The notes under the pieces: model-generated
Database searches by the model: none
Told to the model about the DNA's origin: nothing
The model's input: only the letters and a program-made list of their open reading frames with translations
Program-made: the position numbers and the translations under genes
Assembly: GCF_017591435.1 (NCBI RefSeq)
Contig: NC_059290.1
Location: 1,388,725 to 1,452,724 of the forward strand
Source: Portunus trituberculatus
Lineage: Eukaryota > Arthropoda > Malacostraca > Decapoda > Portunidae
DNA: 64,000 nucleotides
Direction: 5' to 3'
Shown: in pieces, positions 52,439 through 63,895 of the stretch
Layout: the number at the start of each line of letters is the position of its first letter
Numbering within the stretch: position 1 is the stretch's first letter

Positions 52439-53260
52439 CAAAGCAACTACGTACGTACTTGCTGAATTATCTTGCTTTATCTCCTTTTATGTTTTAAAAT
52501 AGTTCATTTGATGCAAGAAAATACACTTTCATGACGTTTGAATGCAATAGACTTTGTTTACTAGTATGCACTACAGATGTTATTTATTGATTTTTTTTTA
52601 TATATAAAACTATTATTATTATTACATCCAATATGAAGTACTCTTTTCTTAATTGCGAATTCGTTTATCATGAACACTAAGCAAAAATTAACACACTTTG
52701 AAAAAGGGAGTTGGGGCGCAACAACTCAATATTGGGGCAATACTGGGCGCATCAACTACCGATGAAGTAGATTCGTCCCAGCTTCAGGGGCGAATGGACT
52801 TAGGGCGCATCGTCACTGGGGCGGATGGACTGTAAACCAAAAACACTATGAAACTATTATCGCTCTGTATGTTTATCCTTCACAGGGAAATAAATCAGTG
52901 TCTACCTAAACAAAGAAAAAAACAGGCGTATGTTTCATGTTGATTAGCAACTAACTCCCAAACATGAGTATGAGCATGAGCAGTAGCAGCAACAACAACA
53001 ACAGCAGCAGCAACAGCAAGCTGTGCACTGCAAGGGTGAGGCTGAGGCTTACGGCAGGCTTGAGGCCCAGCTGGTTGACGCTGAGGGTGGAGATGAAACA
53101 GAAAGGAATCGACACGAACAGAAACACCAGACTGAACCAGTTGACGTCCGTGATATTCACATCAAAGTACGCCGCTGCCTTGTACGACACCGGCGCGATG
53201 TTGATCCACAGCTGCGGGGAAGACCAGCACGCTCAGGAAAGATAGAGAATAGTAATAATG

Positions 53261-53300
<40 letters not shown>

Positions 53301-53531
53301 AAATGATAATAAAATAATAATAATAATAATAATAATAGTTAACAACAACAACAATAGATGAATGTAAGTATATTTCATCAATCAACATTGTTTAATATTA
53401 ATTGTCACTGTTTATTTCAATCCAGAAGATGACGAAGAGATGAGGAATAGGAAGAAAGGGAAGAGGAAGAGCGGAAACTTATAACTTGACGAAAGAAGCG
53501 AAAGAACAGCCTCATGATCAGCTCAGACAAC

Positions 53532-53587
<56 letters not shown>

Positions 53588-53826
53588 CACCATGTCTCTT
53601 GAGAAAACCTAGCACTCACCCCAGCGTTGGAGATGTTGAGCACCACCACCGTGAGGAGCACCAACCATCGCTGCCTGTACACACGGTAGGTGGTGTCGGC
53701 GGGGGAGTGGGGCGTGGAGCCTTCTAGTGGAGAGCTGCCACGCCCCCTGTCCTCCTGCAGCCCTGCACCGCCCACCACCACCCCGATGCTCTCCTCACTC
53801 GTGTTGTCTCCACTCAGGCTTCCCAT
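47153..53826 (-). CDS. SLC49-type MFS transporter, divergent copy D
   Basis: Ten exons on the minus strand: 53826-53620, 53211-53053, 51556-51449, 51159-51051, 50691-50553, 50250-50052, 49758-49606, 49504-49348, 47692-47564 and 47436-47153. They give 547 residues in phase, with the same intron positions as A-C, so all four are paralogs. The N-terminus is longer (about 50 residues before YRQRW) and the cytosolic C-terminus is longer (Ser/Thr-rich, ending GEEYEQCHL). Conserved segments include NIAPVSYKAAAYFDV, VNWFSLVFL, GSILNCAGAVTRAVA, SQLWFPETSRAVSTTILSM and GVYPIGLELAVETTFPVEE. These fit the SLC49A3/MFSD7 branch even better than copies A-C. The ATG at 53826 follows a CACAG acceptor-like site, so a 5' UTR exon upstream is likely. 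Intron 2 holds a long-TIR element and intron 8 a LINE. Confidence 0.85.
47941..49347 (-). pseudogene. 5'-truncated LINE in intron 8 of copy D
   Basis: Minus strand, with RT landmarks QYGFRKGRSTGDLLTFL, VGLDISKAFDRVWHKSL, a YADD box near 48906-48917, VESKAFRLINSSPLTDC, NARVNQYLHSF, KLWNSLPVSVFPPAYDLNSF, and a poly(A) end (T-run 47941-47958). Frameshifts, for example near 49020, break the ORF. The family is the same as 27799-28124. Confidence 0.88.
52038..52045 (+). promoter_or_regulatory. TATA-like box upstream of the zinc-finger ORF
   Basis: TATAAATA about 30 bases before the ATG at 52068, inside the long-TIR element. Position and sequence suit a core promoter of the transposon gene; not tested. 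Confidence 0.35.
52068..52294 (+). pseudogene. Zinc-finger N-terminus of a transposon protein
   Basis: Encodes MATELLTYPCIVCFCKIRPR, then CESCC, H-x-x-C, DYWTMNRGELANVQWHC and a stop at 52292-52294. CxxC pairs followed by HxxC and WHC suggest a PHD-like zinc-binding module, as found at the start of some arthropod and cnidarian transposon proteins. One in-frame TAG (52161-52163) sits where a tryptophan would be expected, so it is a pseudogene. Confidence 0.5.
52325..52437. repeat. (CA)n and (TC)n microsatellites
   Basis: CA run 52325-52366 and TC run 52395-52436 inside the long-TIR element. Confidence 0.95.
53265..53340. repeat. (AAT)n tract in intron 1 of copy D
   Basis: AAT repeats with GAA interruptions, directly upstream of exon 2; an AG microsatellite at 53530-53585 follows in the same intron. 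Confidence 0.9.
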
Positions 53827-53899
53827 ATCTGTGACGAGACGATCCCTGGACAAAGTATATTGTTTCGGCGTGTCCTTTGTTTAACAATATTTACAATGG

Positions 53900-55039
53900 C
53901 TGTGTTATCAGAAGCGATAGGAGGGAGAGGTGTGTGCTGCAAGATACGCCACACTGGACCCTCAAGGATAACAAGAGGATATAAAGCACTCTGGTTGCTA
54001 TTTATTACCTGAAGCTAAACGAAAGGCTTAAATATATGCACAATGTAGAATTACGAGTATATTCATGTGGTTACCTATAAAGAGACATCATCATGTATAA
54101 ATATACTTTAAAGGCCGCATTTTATGAATTGAATTATGTACACCTACCTGTTGCTTCTCTGAATCTGATGACAGTCGTTGGCTAAGTTGATGCGATGGCC
54201 ACTGAATTCTTAGTTTCGTATTTTCTTATCTCACTGGAGTGTTATGGTGCCACGTATGTTTAATGTGCACTTCACCTCGTCCTTTTTCCTTCCTTATGTA
54301 GAGGCAGACAGCCAGACACTTCACTCAGTCACCCCAGCTTCCATCAACACCACTCGTCACTCGCTCTCCCTGGTGGTGTACTGCAGGAGACGAGTTTCAG
54401 GCATTAGTCTTCGATCCCTCCCCCAATACACACTATCACGTTATCTCCCTGCCCACTCACGCCCTCCCTCTAAGATCTCCTCCACTTCTCTAGTTCCTCA
54501 TTCAGCCACCAAGAACGCTAAAATGCAGTCATATATTGGATAACTTCTGACTGATTTATCTTACGATGGTTACCTTGTTATGATAGTTACTGTAGTTATG
54601 TAACATACATTTATCTGGTTATTTGAGGAACAGAAAATCGGAAATAAAGAAAGAGGAAAGAAAGGAAGAAACGAAAGTAGATGGGAAAAGGAAAAGACAG
54701 AAGAGGAGGCAGAGGAGGGATAAGATGAGAATGTTGTTATAAGTGTATGTTCTGGTTACGTGCAGAGAAAATGGGGGAAAAAAAAGGAGAGAGGAAAAGC
54801 AGGATGAACCGAAAGTATAGATGAGAAAAAAAAAAAAAAAGAAGAGGAGGGGGAGAGAGTTAAGATGGGAATGTTAACAAAATAAGAACTAGGAAGAGTA
54901 AGAAGAGAGGTGAAGAATGGAAGAGAAGGCAATATGATCAACCATCAAGGACAGGACGCGAACTAGCTGATTCAAAACACGATTGATAAGAACTCAGGTA
55001 ATCTTGAGGAGGTTATGTCAGGTAAACAGAGAGAGCGAG

Positions 55040-55079
<40 letters not shown>

Positions 55080-55106
55080 ACACACATTGTTGATTTTTCT
55101 TCCTTT

Positions 55107-55165
<59 letters not shown>

Positions 55166-55670
55166 CATGCGTTTGTTTTTATATTCAAGTGTTTTCTTTA
55201 TTCTTACATATTTGTTATTTTTTTGCCTCTTATCATTAATTGCTCCTAATTTTCATCTCCACGGTCAAGAGTTTGCTGTATTGTAATGTATTGTATAACA
55301 TGTTCTATTAGTGTACCGAGGCTATCATATTATCACATACCTACAGTTATCTTTCGGCTTTCTCCCGTGTCTCAGTGATTTGTATTTATTAACACAACAC
55401 TATATAATTTTTTTATTGTGTTTATTTTATTTTCTTCATCTCTACAGTCTCTTAATTTCTTTTAACGTCTTTTTCTTCTCCATTTTATTTCGGTCTTCTA
55501 TATTCCTGCACTTGTAATATGCCCTTCCCTGAAACATTTTCTTAAATACACGCCACACTTCTGCTATTTTATAAAGGTTACAGATGAAGTTATACAGGTT
55601 TTCAATTATCTTTTTTTTCATTTTACCGTTCTAGTGACAGATTAACAAGATTTCCACATTGTTAACAGGG
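53900..55670. other. Intergenic, no gene recognised
   Basis: Upstream of copy D; would hold its promoter and 5' UTR exon. It contains purine-rich stretches (54640-54940), CA repeats (55046-55085) and a TC run (55112-55160). Nothing protein-like. Confidence 0.5.
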
Positions 55671-55674
55671 TATC

Positions 55675-55985
55675 CTCCTGCGGCCTCGCTACACAAGACG
55701 TTCTTCTTCCTCTTACTCCTACTCTGTCCAACTTTCTAATGCAAGAGTTAACCAGTACTGTCAATCACTCATACCTTTCTCTGGTAAACTCTGGAACTCC
55801 CTGCCTGCTTCTGTATTTCCACATCCTATGACTTGCTTCATTTACGAGGGAGTTTCAAGACATTTATCCTTTTTTTTTTATTAACTCTCGGACCTGCAAG
55901 GAGACTGGCAACTAAGTGGACTTCTTTTTTCGCTTTATGTAGCCCTTGACCATCTTTCCTCCTCTTACATAATAAAGGAAACACT
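55675..55985 (+). repeat. LINE 3' end
   Basis: Plus-strand RT C-terminal tail of the same family as 47941-49347, with LRPRYTRRSSSSYS, SNARVNQY, LWNSLPASVFP and GVSRHL, then the 3' UTR. Degenerate. Confidence 0.8.
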
Positions 55986-56106
55986 CTTGAGAACCCAGCA
56001 AATCATCACTGACTCTGAGAACAGCCATGGTGAGAGAACAAAACCGATATGAACTACAGTGTATTTTACGTATTTCAATCATCTCTCCTGACCTTTACTT
56101 CACATT

Positions 56107-56388
56107 AATCCAACAGTCAATTAATCCTTCTCTCTTCTTCATTCCAACAGTCAATCTTTCTCTCTTCTCCATTCATTATTCATCTGCCTGTCTATCTCAA
56201 TCTTTCTCTCTTCTCCATTCATTATTCGTCTATCTGCCTAACATTAATACAACAGTCAATCTTTCTCTCTTCTTCATTCATCATTCGTCTATCTGCCTAA
56301 CATTAATCCAACAGTCAATCTTTCTCTCTTCTTCATTCATCATTCGTCTATCTGCCTAACATTAATACGACAGTCAATCTTTTTCTCT
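56107..56388. repeat. Minisatellite of about 53-60-base units
   Basis: Four to five tandem units with the core GTCAATCTTTCTCTCTTC followed by TTCATCATTCGTCTATCTGC and CTAACATTAAT; unit boundaries vary slightly. Confidence 0.85.
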
Positions 56389-56531
56389 TCATTTTTTTTC
56401 CTCTGACTACTAACATTTTACATTTCTGAAGGACCCTCGCCTATCAGCCAATGTAGTGTGAATATCGCGTTCACTTCCTTTACAGTATCTTATCAACTAT
56501 AGATTTTATGACTAAACTATTCACACTGTTT

Positions 56532-56533
<2 letters not shown>

Positions 56534-56589
<56 letters not shown>
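56534..56589. repeat. (AG)n microsatellite
   Basis: Pure AG run that abuts the 3' end of the LINE fragment at 56590. Confidence 0.95.
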
Positions 56590-56592
<3 letters not shown>

Positions 56593-57263
56593 ATACATTT
56601 ATTGTTGAATTAATAAATAATTACAACAAAGGAGGAGGATGGGCCTTGCCACCCACCCCCTGGGCAAAGACTTAAGGTTAAAGTATCACAAAAATAACTC
56701 TGGACAGTATACACAACAAGAATACAAGTATTTCAATAAATAAATACACATATTGCACACCTTATTGCCTAAGACATCCTACAGTCTGGGAGCAAACTGA
56801 GGATATTCCCTGAGTATATCCCTGAGGGTGGCAGAGTCTAGGAGATGGTCAATGAGGCTGTACAAGTCATACTGACCTTGTGGCCTAAATTTAGCAATGA
56901 GAGGACATTCCATGATATAGTGACACAGAGTGTGTCCCCTTGGTGTAGCACACAGCACACAGCACACACCAGGAGAAACACTGACTTCCCAAAAGTATTT
57001 GTAGCCTAATCTGAGCCTCATTGCCACCCTGTCATGTGATGCAGTGTGTCTCCCGTAGGTGTAAGCACAGCTCTGGGAGACACGTGCATAGTGAAGACTA
57101 GTGCGACTGCCCCTACGGCAACAAAGCTCCAACTGATCACTAATGCTACTTTGTACAAAGTCCTTAATGCTACTCTTAACATAACCCAGAGTGTACTCAG
57201 TGCCAGGGTCCACTGTGTCATCTTGTAGAACACACTGAGCAAGGTGGTCTGCTTTTTCATTTA
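56590..57263 (-). pseudogene. Non-LTR element C-terminus (RNase H end and zinc knuckle)
   Basis: On the minus strand the ORF encodes LNEKADHLAQ (end of an RNase H domain), a VAMRLRLGYKYFWE stretch, and a CCVLCATPRGHTLCHYIMECP knuckle-like motif, with a stop at 56779-56781 and a 3' UTR ending near 56590. This pattern is found downstream of RT in Jockey/I-type elements. The remainder is cut off at 57264 by a SINE; the ORF start beyond that point is SINE sequence, not protein. Confidence 0.75.
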
Positions 57264-57590
57264 ACGGGAGGCGGTGGCATAGTGGATAAGGTGGTGAGCG
57301 TGGGATCGGGCAGACGTCCACGCGTAGGTTCAAATCCCACCACGTACAGCCTTAAAACACTTTGCCATTTGTCGAGTGGTTTAAAGTTACCTACAAATCA
57401 CCATGATACCCAGGTTCTAGGTGGTTACACTCAAGATGAGCTTGGGCGGTGATATGGGCCCTAATATGGGTACCACTATAAATAAAATTGCCTAGGCGGA
57501 AGGTGAACAGCGCTTCCCATATACTTTTCAAGTGTGCCTACAGGCGCTATAGACCTTACCGTAAAAAACAAACAAACATGAGAGGGTATC
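57264..57590 (+). repeat. tRNA-derived SINE, third family
   Basis: The head starts GGGAGGCGGTGGCATAGTGG (A box TGGCATAGTGGATAAGG) with B box GGTTCAAATCC. The body contains CACTTTGCCATTTGTCGAG, ATGATACCCAGG and CCTACAGGCGCTATAG. A second copy on the opposite strand lies at 62222-62578. It truncates the adjacent LINE. Confidence 0.8.
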
Positions 57591-57604
57591 CAGATGAAAT
57601 GGAC

Positions 57605-57794
57605 CGAGAGAGAGAGAGAGAGAGGTGTGTACTGTAGTAGTAGTTGTGTAAAAAAAAACAATAAAGAAAGTATTAGAGAGATAGATAGAGAGAGAGAGAG
57701 AGACGTGTATGTGTGTGTGTGTGTGTAGTAGTAGTAGTAGTAGTATAATAGTAGTAGTAGTAGTAGTGTAAAAAAACAATAAAGAAAGACTCAG

Positions 57795-57828
<34 letters not shown>

Positions 57829-57830
57829 CA
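57605..57830. repeat. AG, GT and TAG microsatellite cluster
   Basis: AG runs at 57607-57623 and 57789-57827, short GT and TAG blocks near 57708-57767, and a repeated GTGTAAAAAAACAATAAAGAAAG-type segment (twice, near 57646 and 57765). Confidence 0.85.
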
Positions 57831-57839
57831 AGGAGAATT

Positions 57840-58096
57840 ATGAAAGATAAAATTATAAGCAATTAAATCTAGTCAGTTTCCTTAATTCCTTCTATATTCC
57901 ATGCAAACCTAGTCTTTCCACTCAAATGAATCGTGCGAGTTGTGAAATACCTTTGAAATATAACAAGAAATTAATATGTACTGTACAACTGATGAACTTA
58001 CCTTTTTTTTTTTATTGTGAGGCGGAGATCTTGAGTCAGATTTGTGACTTGAGAGATGAGTCACACGTCATTTATGTACAGGATGTTCAGTCTACT

Positions 58097-58131
<35 letters not shown>

Positions 58132-59090
58132 GTACTAATGCTTGGTCCTTTAATTTTGTGTCTTTTCCACTCTTCACTCACTCCCACTCTCCATTCTTGA
58201 TTTCTTTCTCCTCAAGCCAGGATTTTTGCTCCTCCCTTCACGCCTCTATAGCCTGTCACTGCTTCTTCCTCGCTCCCTCTCGGCAGTTGAGTGACATATT
58301 CCCTTTCTCAGCATATCAAAGCTGTGAACGATAACGCTGGGAGCTGGGACCAGGGACAGCTGCACTAGTTTCATCAACCATATAAAAGTTGAATGTGTTG
58401 CGTTTCCTATAGTTCATTTATTTATTTTTTTAACACTATCAGATTATATATGGCAGTACTTACGGTAGACTTATGAAGAGTAGCTAATCATATGGTATTT
58501 CAAACGAAATTTACAATGAAAAAAAAAAAAAATTAATGCAGTGCCTTGCTACAGCAATATCATGTAGGTAGTAACACAACATAGATTCAGGTTAAATGAC
58601 ATAACCAAATAAATGTCTAATTATATATGCCACAAGTCTCAATGTGGACGGTCAGCTCCAGACCTCCTCCTTTTTTTTCTACCAATATATACGACACTAT
58701 ACAATATAATTTAATTCAGAAGGAAAAACATAATGTAAATTAGAATTAATTGCGCATCACAGACAGCAAATGTTTTCTTGTACAAGCGAGAAACTGTCTT
58801 TATTTTGAGTCAGTTTATAGAATATATTAAAATAATAAGGCTCTTCATTTCACTTGTACTATATATAGGGTTTATAGTACATAGATACCTGGCATATTCT
58901 GAAGTAATTCTGTAGTTTTCTATGGGTTGTGGCATTGCAGTGGAAGTCAAATGATAACTCCTTATTTAACAAACCCATCATTTTTAGTTTAACCAAAACT
59001 ACGAGAAATATCCCAAAATTATTTAATTGTGTTTTATTACATTCATTGACTTTTTTTGTCGGTGAAAGTATCTTGAATTATATGTGCCAT
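57840..59090. other. Intergenic, upstream of eIF3d
   Basis: AT-rich, with a TC microsatellite at 58098-58128. It should include the eIF3d promoter. No other gene or repeat is recognised. Confidence 0.5.
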
Positions 59091-59176
59091 CCCTACGTGG
59101 TGGTGGTGGTGCTGTCGGTGTTCCTTCTCCCGGCGTGGTGTGGTGAGGAATTTGTTCTCGCCGCCCATCCCTCACC

Positions 59177-62100
59177 ATGGCTGCCAAATTCTTGGCTCCC
59201 CAGATCCAGGATAACCCGACAGGCTGGGGCCCTTGTGATGTGCCGGACCAGTTCAAGGATATGCCGTACCAGCCCTTCTCCAAGGGGGACAGGCTGGGCA
59301 AGGTGAGGCCAGGCCCGCGCCGCCCCTCCAGGTCGCCAGCAGGGCTCAATGTTGCATTGTTCCCCGCCAGACTGTCTCCCTGCGGGTGGTGTTGTAATGT
59401 GCGGGATGGAGAGAATGTCTGGGACACTCTGGGGGAAATGAGGTAGACTCGTATGGGGCCAGGGGCGGCAGTCATGGGGGCCACGGGCCAGGCACCAGAT
59501 GGTCACTCGGTGGGGCGCCGCAACCAGGGCCAGGTAATCCAGTGCTGCCTGTTGGGTAGCCAGGCCAGTGGAGCCGCTGTGGTGCTTACACTGTGCTGAT
59601 GGTAGAGGGGAGAAGGAAAGAGAAAGTAAAGGAGCCTTAGTTTTAGAATTGCTTTGATAGACAAATGTTCACAGTTAGCAGTCGAACTTTACATTTATTT
59701 ACTTATAATAGTGGCTACTGTTGTGTCAGTATTCAGATGGTGACTAGCACTTGTGACACTACTACAGGGGTGATGTGAGCAGTATAGAGATATTTAATCG
59801 TACTAGCACTAACTACTGTTACTGTTGAATCAGTGTGTCCATTCACTTAAGGCTTTTTGAGTGAGTGCTGAGCCATTGTTGCTCTGGTGAATGTAGTGAT
59901 GATGATGTTATTGTTGCAGGTGTCTGACTGGACGGGGGCGACCTACCAGGACCGTCGCTATGCCAGTAAGTAGCTGCAGGGGGTGTCGTTTGTGGTGTAA
60001 TCATTTTTGTTTGTCACAACCTCATTTAGTCTTCTTGTCACCCACTTCTCAGAAAACTCAAACTAGAATGTTACACTTTGCTTTCCCTTCCTATAAGTGA
60101 TGCCTTTATCTTGTACCAAAGTTTTTAGGCTATTGGAAACCAATATAAGGAGTTGAGTTGCCAGCATTATAATGGATGTAGTGACAAACTTTACACAGAT
60201 TAGTTTAAAAGCAATATTATAGGGTGCTAGATATTTTGACAAGGTAGACCAAAATATACTGATTTGTTTTGTGTCTTTCTATCACAGTCAAATACCAGTC
60301 CACATTCGGTAGCATGCAACAATATGCTTACTACCACGAGGAAGACGAGTCCACCTTCCAGCACGTGTACAAGACCAATGTGCCCAAGCCTCTGTACCAG
60401 CGCGGCCGCTACATGCGTAACCAGCGCAACCTGAAGAACCAACGCAACCAGAAGGGCCAGCAGATGCAGGTCCTTGGCAAGGGTAACAAGAGAGAGTAAG
60501 TGTCCCAGTGATGTGAGACAGGAGGCTGTGTAAAGGGAAAGAGGGAGAGGAATGGGAAACATTAGATTTATTAGATATGTGTCTGTGGAAAAAGCTAGTC
60601 AGTGCAAGGCATTAACTGTTGGGATGAAGTGAAGCAGCTGATCTCTTTGGGAGAAAAGAGGCACACAGCTGACATTATTTACATTGTAGGAAGGGGCAAA
60701 AGTAGGAGTGCAAGAGTAAGTGAAAGGCGTGAAGAAGTTTTGTGAAGGAAACGGCTGAATTATTTTTAATATTTGGATATTTTGATTTTTATATATTCCT
60801 CCATCTATTTGGGAGAAGACCAACTATAGGAAAAATGGAAAAAACAAACCCACAGTACAAGAGGATGAAATGTACCCTTCTCTTTTTGTGGAAGTTCTAT
60901 GTCTATATTTCTCAAACTCATGCACCCTTGAATCCCACTTTCTAACCAGGTTTCGCAGCTTTGGATTCCAGAACAATAAGAATTGGCAGAAGCAGCAGTA
61001 TCAGCGCAACCGTTGGAACCGCGGCGGCCACCCTCCCATCAAGAACCGCGATGCCTCAGTGACCGTGCGGCCTGAGTGGAAGGTGATTGAGGAGATGGAC
61101 TTCCCCCGTCTCTCTAAGCTGTCTCTTCCCAACGTTGATGACCCGAAGGACTTGTAAGTGTGCAGTGTTAGGTTAGGTATAGGATTCATGGGTATTTAAA
61201 TCTCTCCTGGCAGAGGTGGTGTGGGGCCAGTGGGTGAACGGAGAGACAGATGATGAGTGCAGGTACAGGGTGTAGCGAAGGACAGGGAATTGTGCAAGAT
61301 GGAAGTGTAATGACATGAATTTAGAATTGTTGGAATTGAGCATCATAGGAGCATGTTGGGTTGAAAGTTTTGAAGATTGTTAAATTATGGAAGGTGGATG
61401 AGAATATAGGTCAATTGAAATGTTTAAATAAAGTGATGCATTTTATTTCAATAAGTAACATAACTTTGCTGAAAACAATGTACTCACTGTGGATATGGAG
61501 AAAATACTTTGTATATTTTGCACTCAATTGCAATGCTTCCTATTGAGACACCAACCCCCACTCCAAAGGTACCTGTGTGGCTCCCTGGAGTACTACGACA
61601 AGGCCTACGACCGCGTCACTGTCAAGAATGAGAAGAAGCTGACCCGCATCAATCGCATCTTCCACAAGGTCACCACCACTGATGACCCCGTTATCAGACA
61701 GGTGAGGCTTAGCACTCGCACTTTGTTGGGAAAATAAGATACAATGATTGAGAAATGTTGGTGAGATGAATATGTATACTGTCCACCTCTGCAGTGCAAG
61801 AGTTAATCAGTATTCACACTCATTCATCCTTTTCTCTGGTAAACTCTGGAACTCCCTACCTGCTTCTGTCTTTCCATCTTCCTATGACCTGAATTGTAAG
61901 AGTGAGGCTTCAAGACATTTACCCTGTTCTTTCAGCGAACTCTCACACCTGTTCGGGGGACTGGCATCTAAGTGGGCCTTTTTTTGTAGTCCTAAAGTAT
62001 ACCCTTTGTGTTACAACTAATGATAAAGAATGTGACATGCGTACATTTATTTCGCTTTCTCACAGCTCACCAAGACTGAGGACAGTAATGTGTATGCTAC

Positions 62101-62216
62101 TGACGCCATCCTGTCCACCATCATGTGTTGCTCTCGCTCCAGCAACTCCTGGGATGTGGTGGTGCAGAAGATTGCTGGCAAGCTCTTCTTTGACAAACGA
62201 GATGATTCTGAGTTTG
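59177..62216 (+). CDS. eIF3d: Eukaryotic translation initiation factor 3 subunit D (3' partial)
   Basis: Six exons, 59177-59302, 59920-59965, 60288-60495, 60950-61153, 61569-61701 and 62066-62216, join in phase to 289 residues plus one base of the next codon. eIF3d is a subunit of the eIF3 complex on the 40S ribosome; its central domain can bind the cap of selected mRNAs. Marks seen: N-terminal NPTGWGPCDVPDQFKDMPYQ; SDWTGATYQDRRY; AYYHEEDESTFQ; a basic RNA-binding-like segment (RNQRNLKNQRNQKGQ); VRPEWKVIEEMDFPRLSKL; LEYYDKAYDR; TTTDDPVIRQ; and NSWDVVVQKIAGKLFFDKRD. The family is about 550 residues, so roughly half is here and the rest lies beyond 64000, across an intron of at least 1.78 kb. 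The ATG at 59177 has a good CACCATGG context. A pyrimidine-rich 5' leader suits a translation-factor gene. Confidence 0.93.
61790..62010 (+). repeat. LINE 3' end in an eIF3d intron
   Basis: Plus-strand fragment of the same LINE family as 47941-49347 (ARVNQYSHSFILFSGKLWNS, LPASVFPSSYDLN, then 3' UTR CTGGCATCTAAGTGGGC). Lies between eIF3d exons 5 and 6. Confidence 0.8.
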
Positions 62217-62219
62217 GTA

Positions 62220-62221
<2 letters not shown>

Positions 62222-62252
<31 letters not shown>

Positions 62253-62578
62253 TTATTTATTTATTCATTTTTCTTATGGCCTATAGCACCTGTAGGCATA
62301 CTTGAAGGGTATATGTGGGAAGCACTGTTCAGTTTCCATCCATTAGTGGCACAGGCAATTTTATTTAGAATGGTACCCATATTAAGGCCCATATCACCAC
62401 CCAAGTGCATCTTTGGTGGAACGAGTTATAACCTGGTATCATGGTGACATGTAGGTAACTTTAAACCACTCGACAAATGGCTTAGCTTCAAAGTGGTGTG
62501 TGATGGGATTCGAACCTACGTGTGGATGTTTGCCTGATCCCCCACTCACCACCTTATACACTATGCCACCGCCTCCCT
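62222..62578 (-). repeat. tRNA-derived SINE, third family, in an eIF3d intron
   Basis: Reverse-orientation copy of the SINE at 57264-57590 with a poly(A) tail (T-run 62222-62250 on plus). It starts 6 bases after the exon 6 donor. Head with B box GGTTCGAATCC near 62505-62515. Confidence 0.85.
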
Positions 62579-63071
62579 AAGTCGTACATAAGGCTTGTTA
62601 AAACTGCATTACTTCCGCTGTGTAGCTTTAACTCTATATCTTTACTTGTATGAGCCAAATACCATATTTGATGGCTCATAAGATGTACCATTTCTCCAAA
62701 AAAAAAAAAGTCTCAGGAAGTCAGCGTGTGTCCTATTGAGGCAGTGGTTGGTGGTAATCTGTGGCAACAGAGTCTCTAGAATCAAACCCCAGACATTTTT
62801 GCACATGTAAACAAAGTGATGATTGGTACTACACCACAAAACAACTCTTTCTTTCAAGTTAACAATATATAATAGGTCATACTTATCAGCAATTCACATA
62901 GAATGACACCAGTCAGGAAGAGTTTACCTAAATAGCCATACACCACGTGAACTAAAATAAAACTTGTGATGCCGTTATTCCTTGAAGTAAAACACACTTT
63001 CATACAGTTAAAATTGCACCTATCTCTTAACATTCTTATCTTTCATACTTGTTAAAGAAAAATTATCATTA
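62579..63071. other. eIF3d intron, no feature
   Basis: Part of the last eIF3d intron in the window. I see no further eIF3d exon and no repeat. Confidence 0.5.
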
Positions 63072-63075
63072 TTAA

Positions 63076-63895
63076 CCCATAAACTGCGCCAGACATCTTA
63101 AGATGCTATTTGACCAACTGCGCCAGACATCTTAAGGTGACAGGTTTCCTAAGCTGCATTTCAAAAGTTCCTGCACAGCCACCTTAAAATCCAATGAACA
63201 TCATGTGCAACATCATCCCTTTTTCGCTCCATATAGGCATTATTATCTCAGTCAGCCTTAGGCAGTCATGGAAGACGGTAATTCATCATCATCTTCCGAT
63301 GCTGGCCAGCCTCCTGGCTCCCACATTCATGGCCATGGGGGAGGCAGAAGATGTCATAAAAAGAAGGAGATAGTAAAAAGAAAGCTTGCACTAGGCCCTG
63401 ATGATGTAGATTATTTACAGCAATCAGCTTCTGATGCTGTGAGAAAGCCCAAGAGATGCCGTAAACAAACACCCTCCTGCCTCTCAAGGTCACGAGCGCG
63501 CTGCCGCTCCCTCGCTGAAGAATGTCAAGTACCAATGAGTGCTGTACCTTGTTTCACTGAGTATCACACACTGAAACAATACTGAATAACACCATGCTGC
63601 AAACTATAAATAGTTTCGGATAAAGGAAGAAAAATCAAATATGATTGGGAAGTGCAGTATGATCTCTTTGCCACCCTCCTGGCTTCCCTGTCGCTGGCCC
63701 CCACTTCCCAAAGAACTTTAGCCAGCCATCACTGCCACAGTTTTTTTTTTTTTTTTTTTTTTTTTCTCTCTCCAGTGCTCTACTTGTTTCCTTTGAGTTT
63801 CATAAGATCAAAGATAGTTTTCAAGCAAGTTGATTTTTTGCCATTTTTTGCGCACCCTGCAGCTGTCCTGAAATCATAATTGCGCAGTTTAAGAG
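63076..63895 (+). mobile_element. Internally deleted piggyBac-like element
   Basis: 820 bases between two TTAA sites (63072-63075 and 63896-63899). Ends are CCCATAAACTGCGCC and, inverted, CTCTTAAACTGCGCA. A second ACTGCGCCAGACATCTTAA block lies about 30 bases inside the left end. TTAA targeting and a CCC terminus are the marks of piggyBac. It sits in the last eIF3d intron. Confidence 0.8.
63268..63585 (+). pseudogene. piggyBac transposase N- and C-terminus joined by deletion
   Basis: 105-residue ORF from the ATG at 63268. It starts with an acidic/Ser-rich leader (MEDGNSSSSSD) and ends with a Cys-rich tail, VPMSAVPCFTEYHTLKQY, which matches the usual end of piggyBac transposases (C..C....PCF..YHT). 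The catalytic DDD core is missing, so it is a non-autonomous derivative. Confidence 0.7.

Larger units (their letters stand above)
51670..52832. mobile_element. Long-TIR DNA transposon remnant (MULE-like guess) in intron 2 of copy D
   Basis: The ends are inverted copies of each other over at least 100 bases, imperfectly: GTCCATCC...GACGATGC...CCCYAARTCCATT at the left equals the reverse complement of the right end. Inside lies a short gene start (next entry) and TC/CA microsatellites. No transposase core remains. I could not define a target duplication, so the superfamily is a guess. Confidence 0.6.

Noticed and set aside
57264..57333. N-terminal residues of the minus-strand ORF at 56779-57333 as part of a retroelement protein
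   Set aside because: This part lies in SINE sequence; only residues from NEKADHLAQ onward belong to the retroelement.
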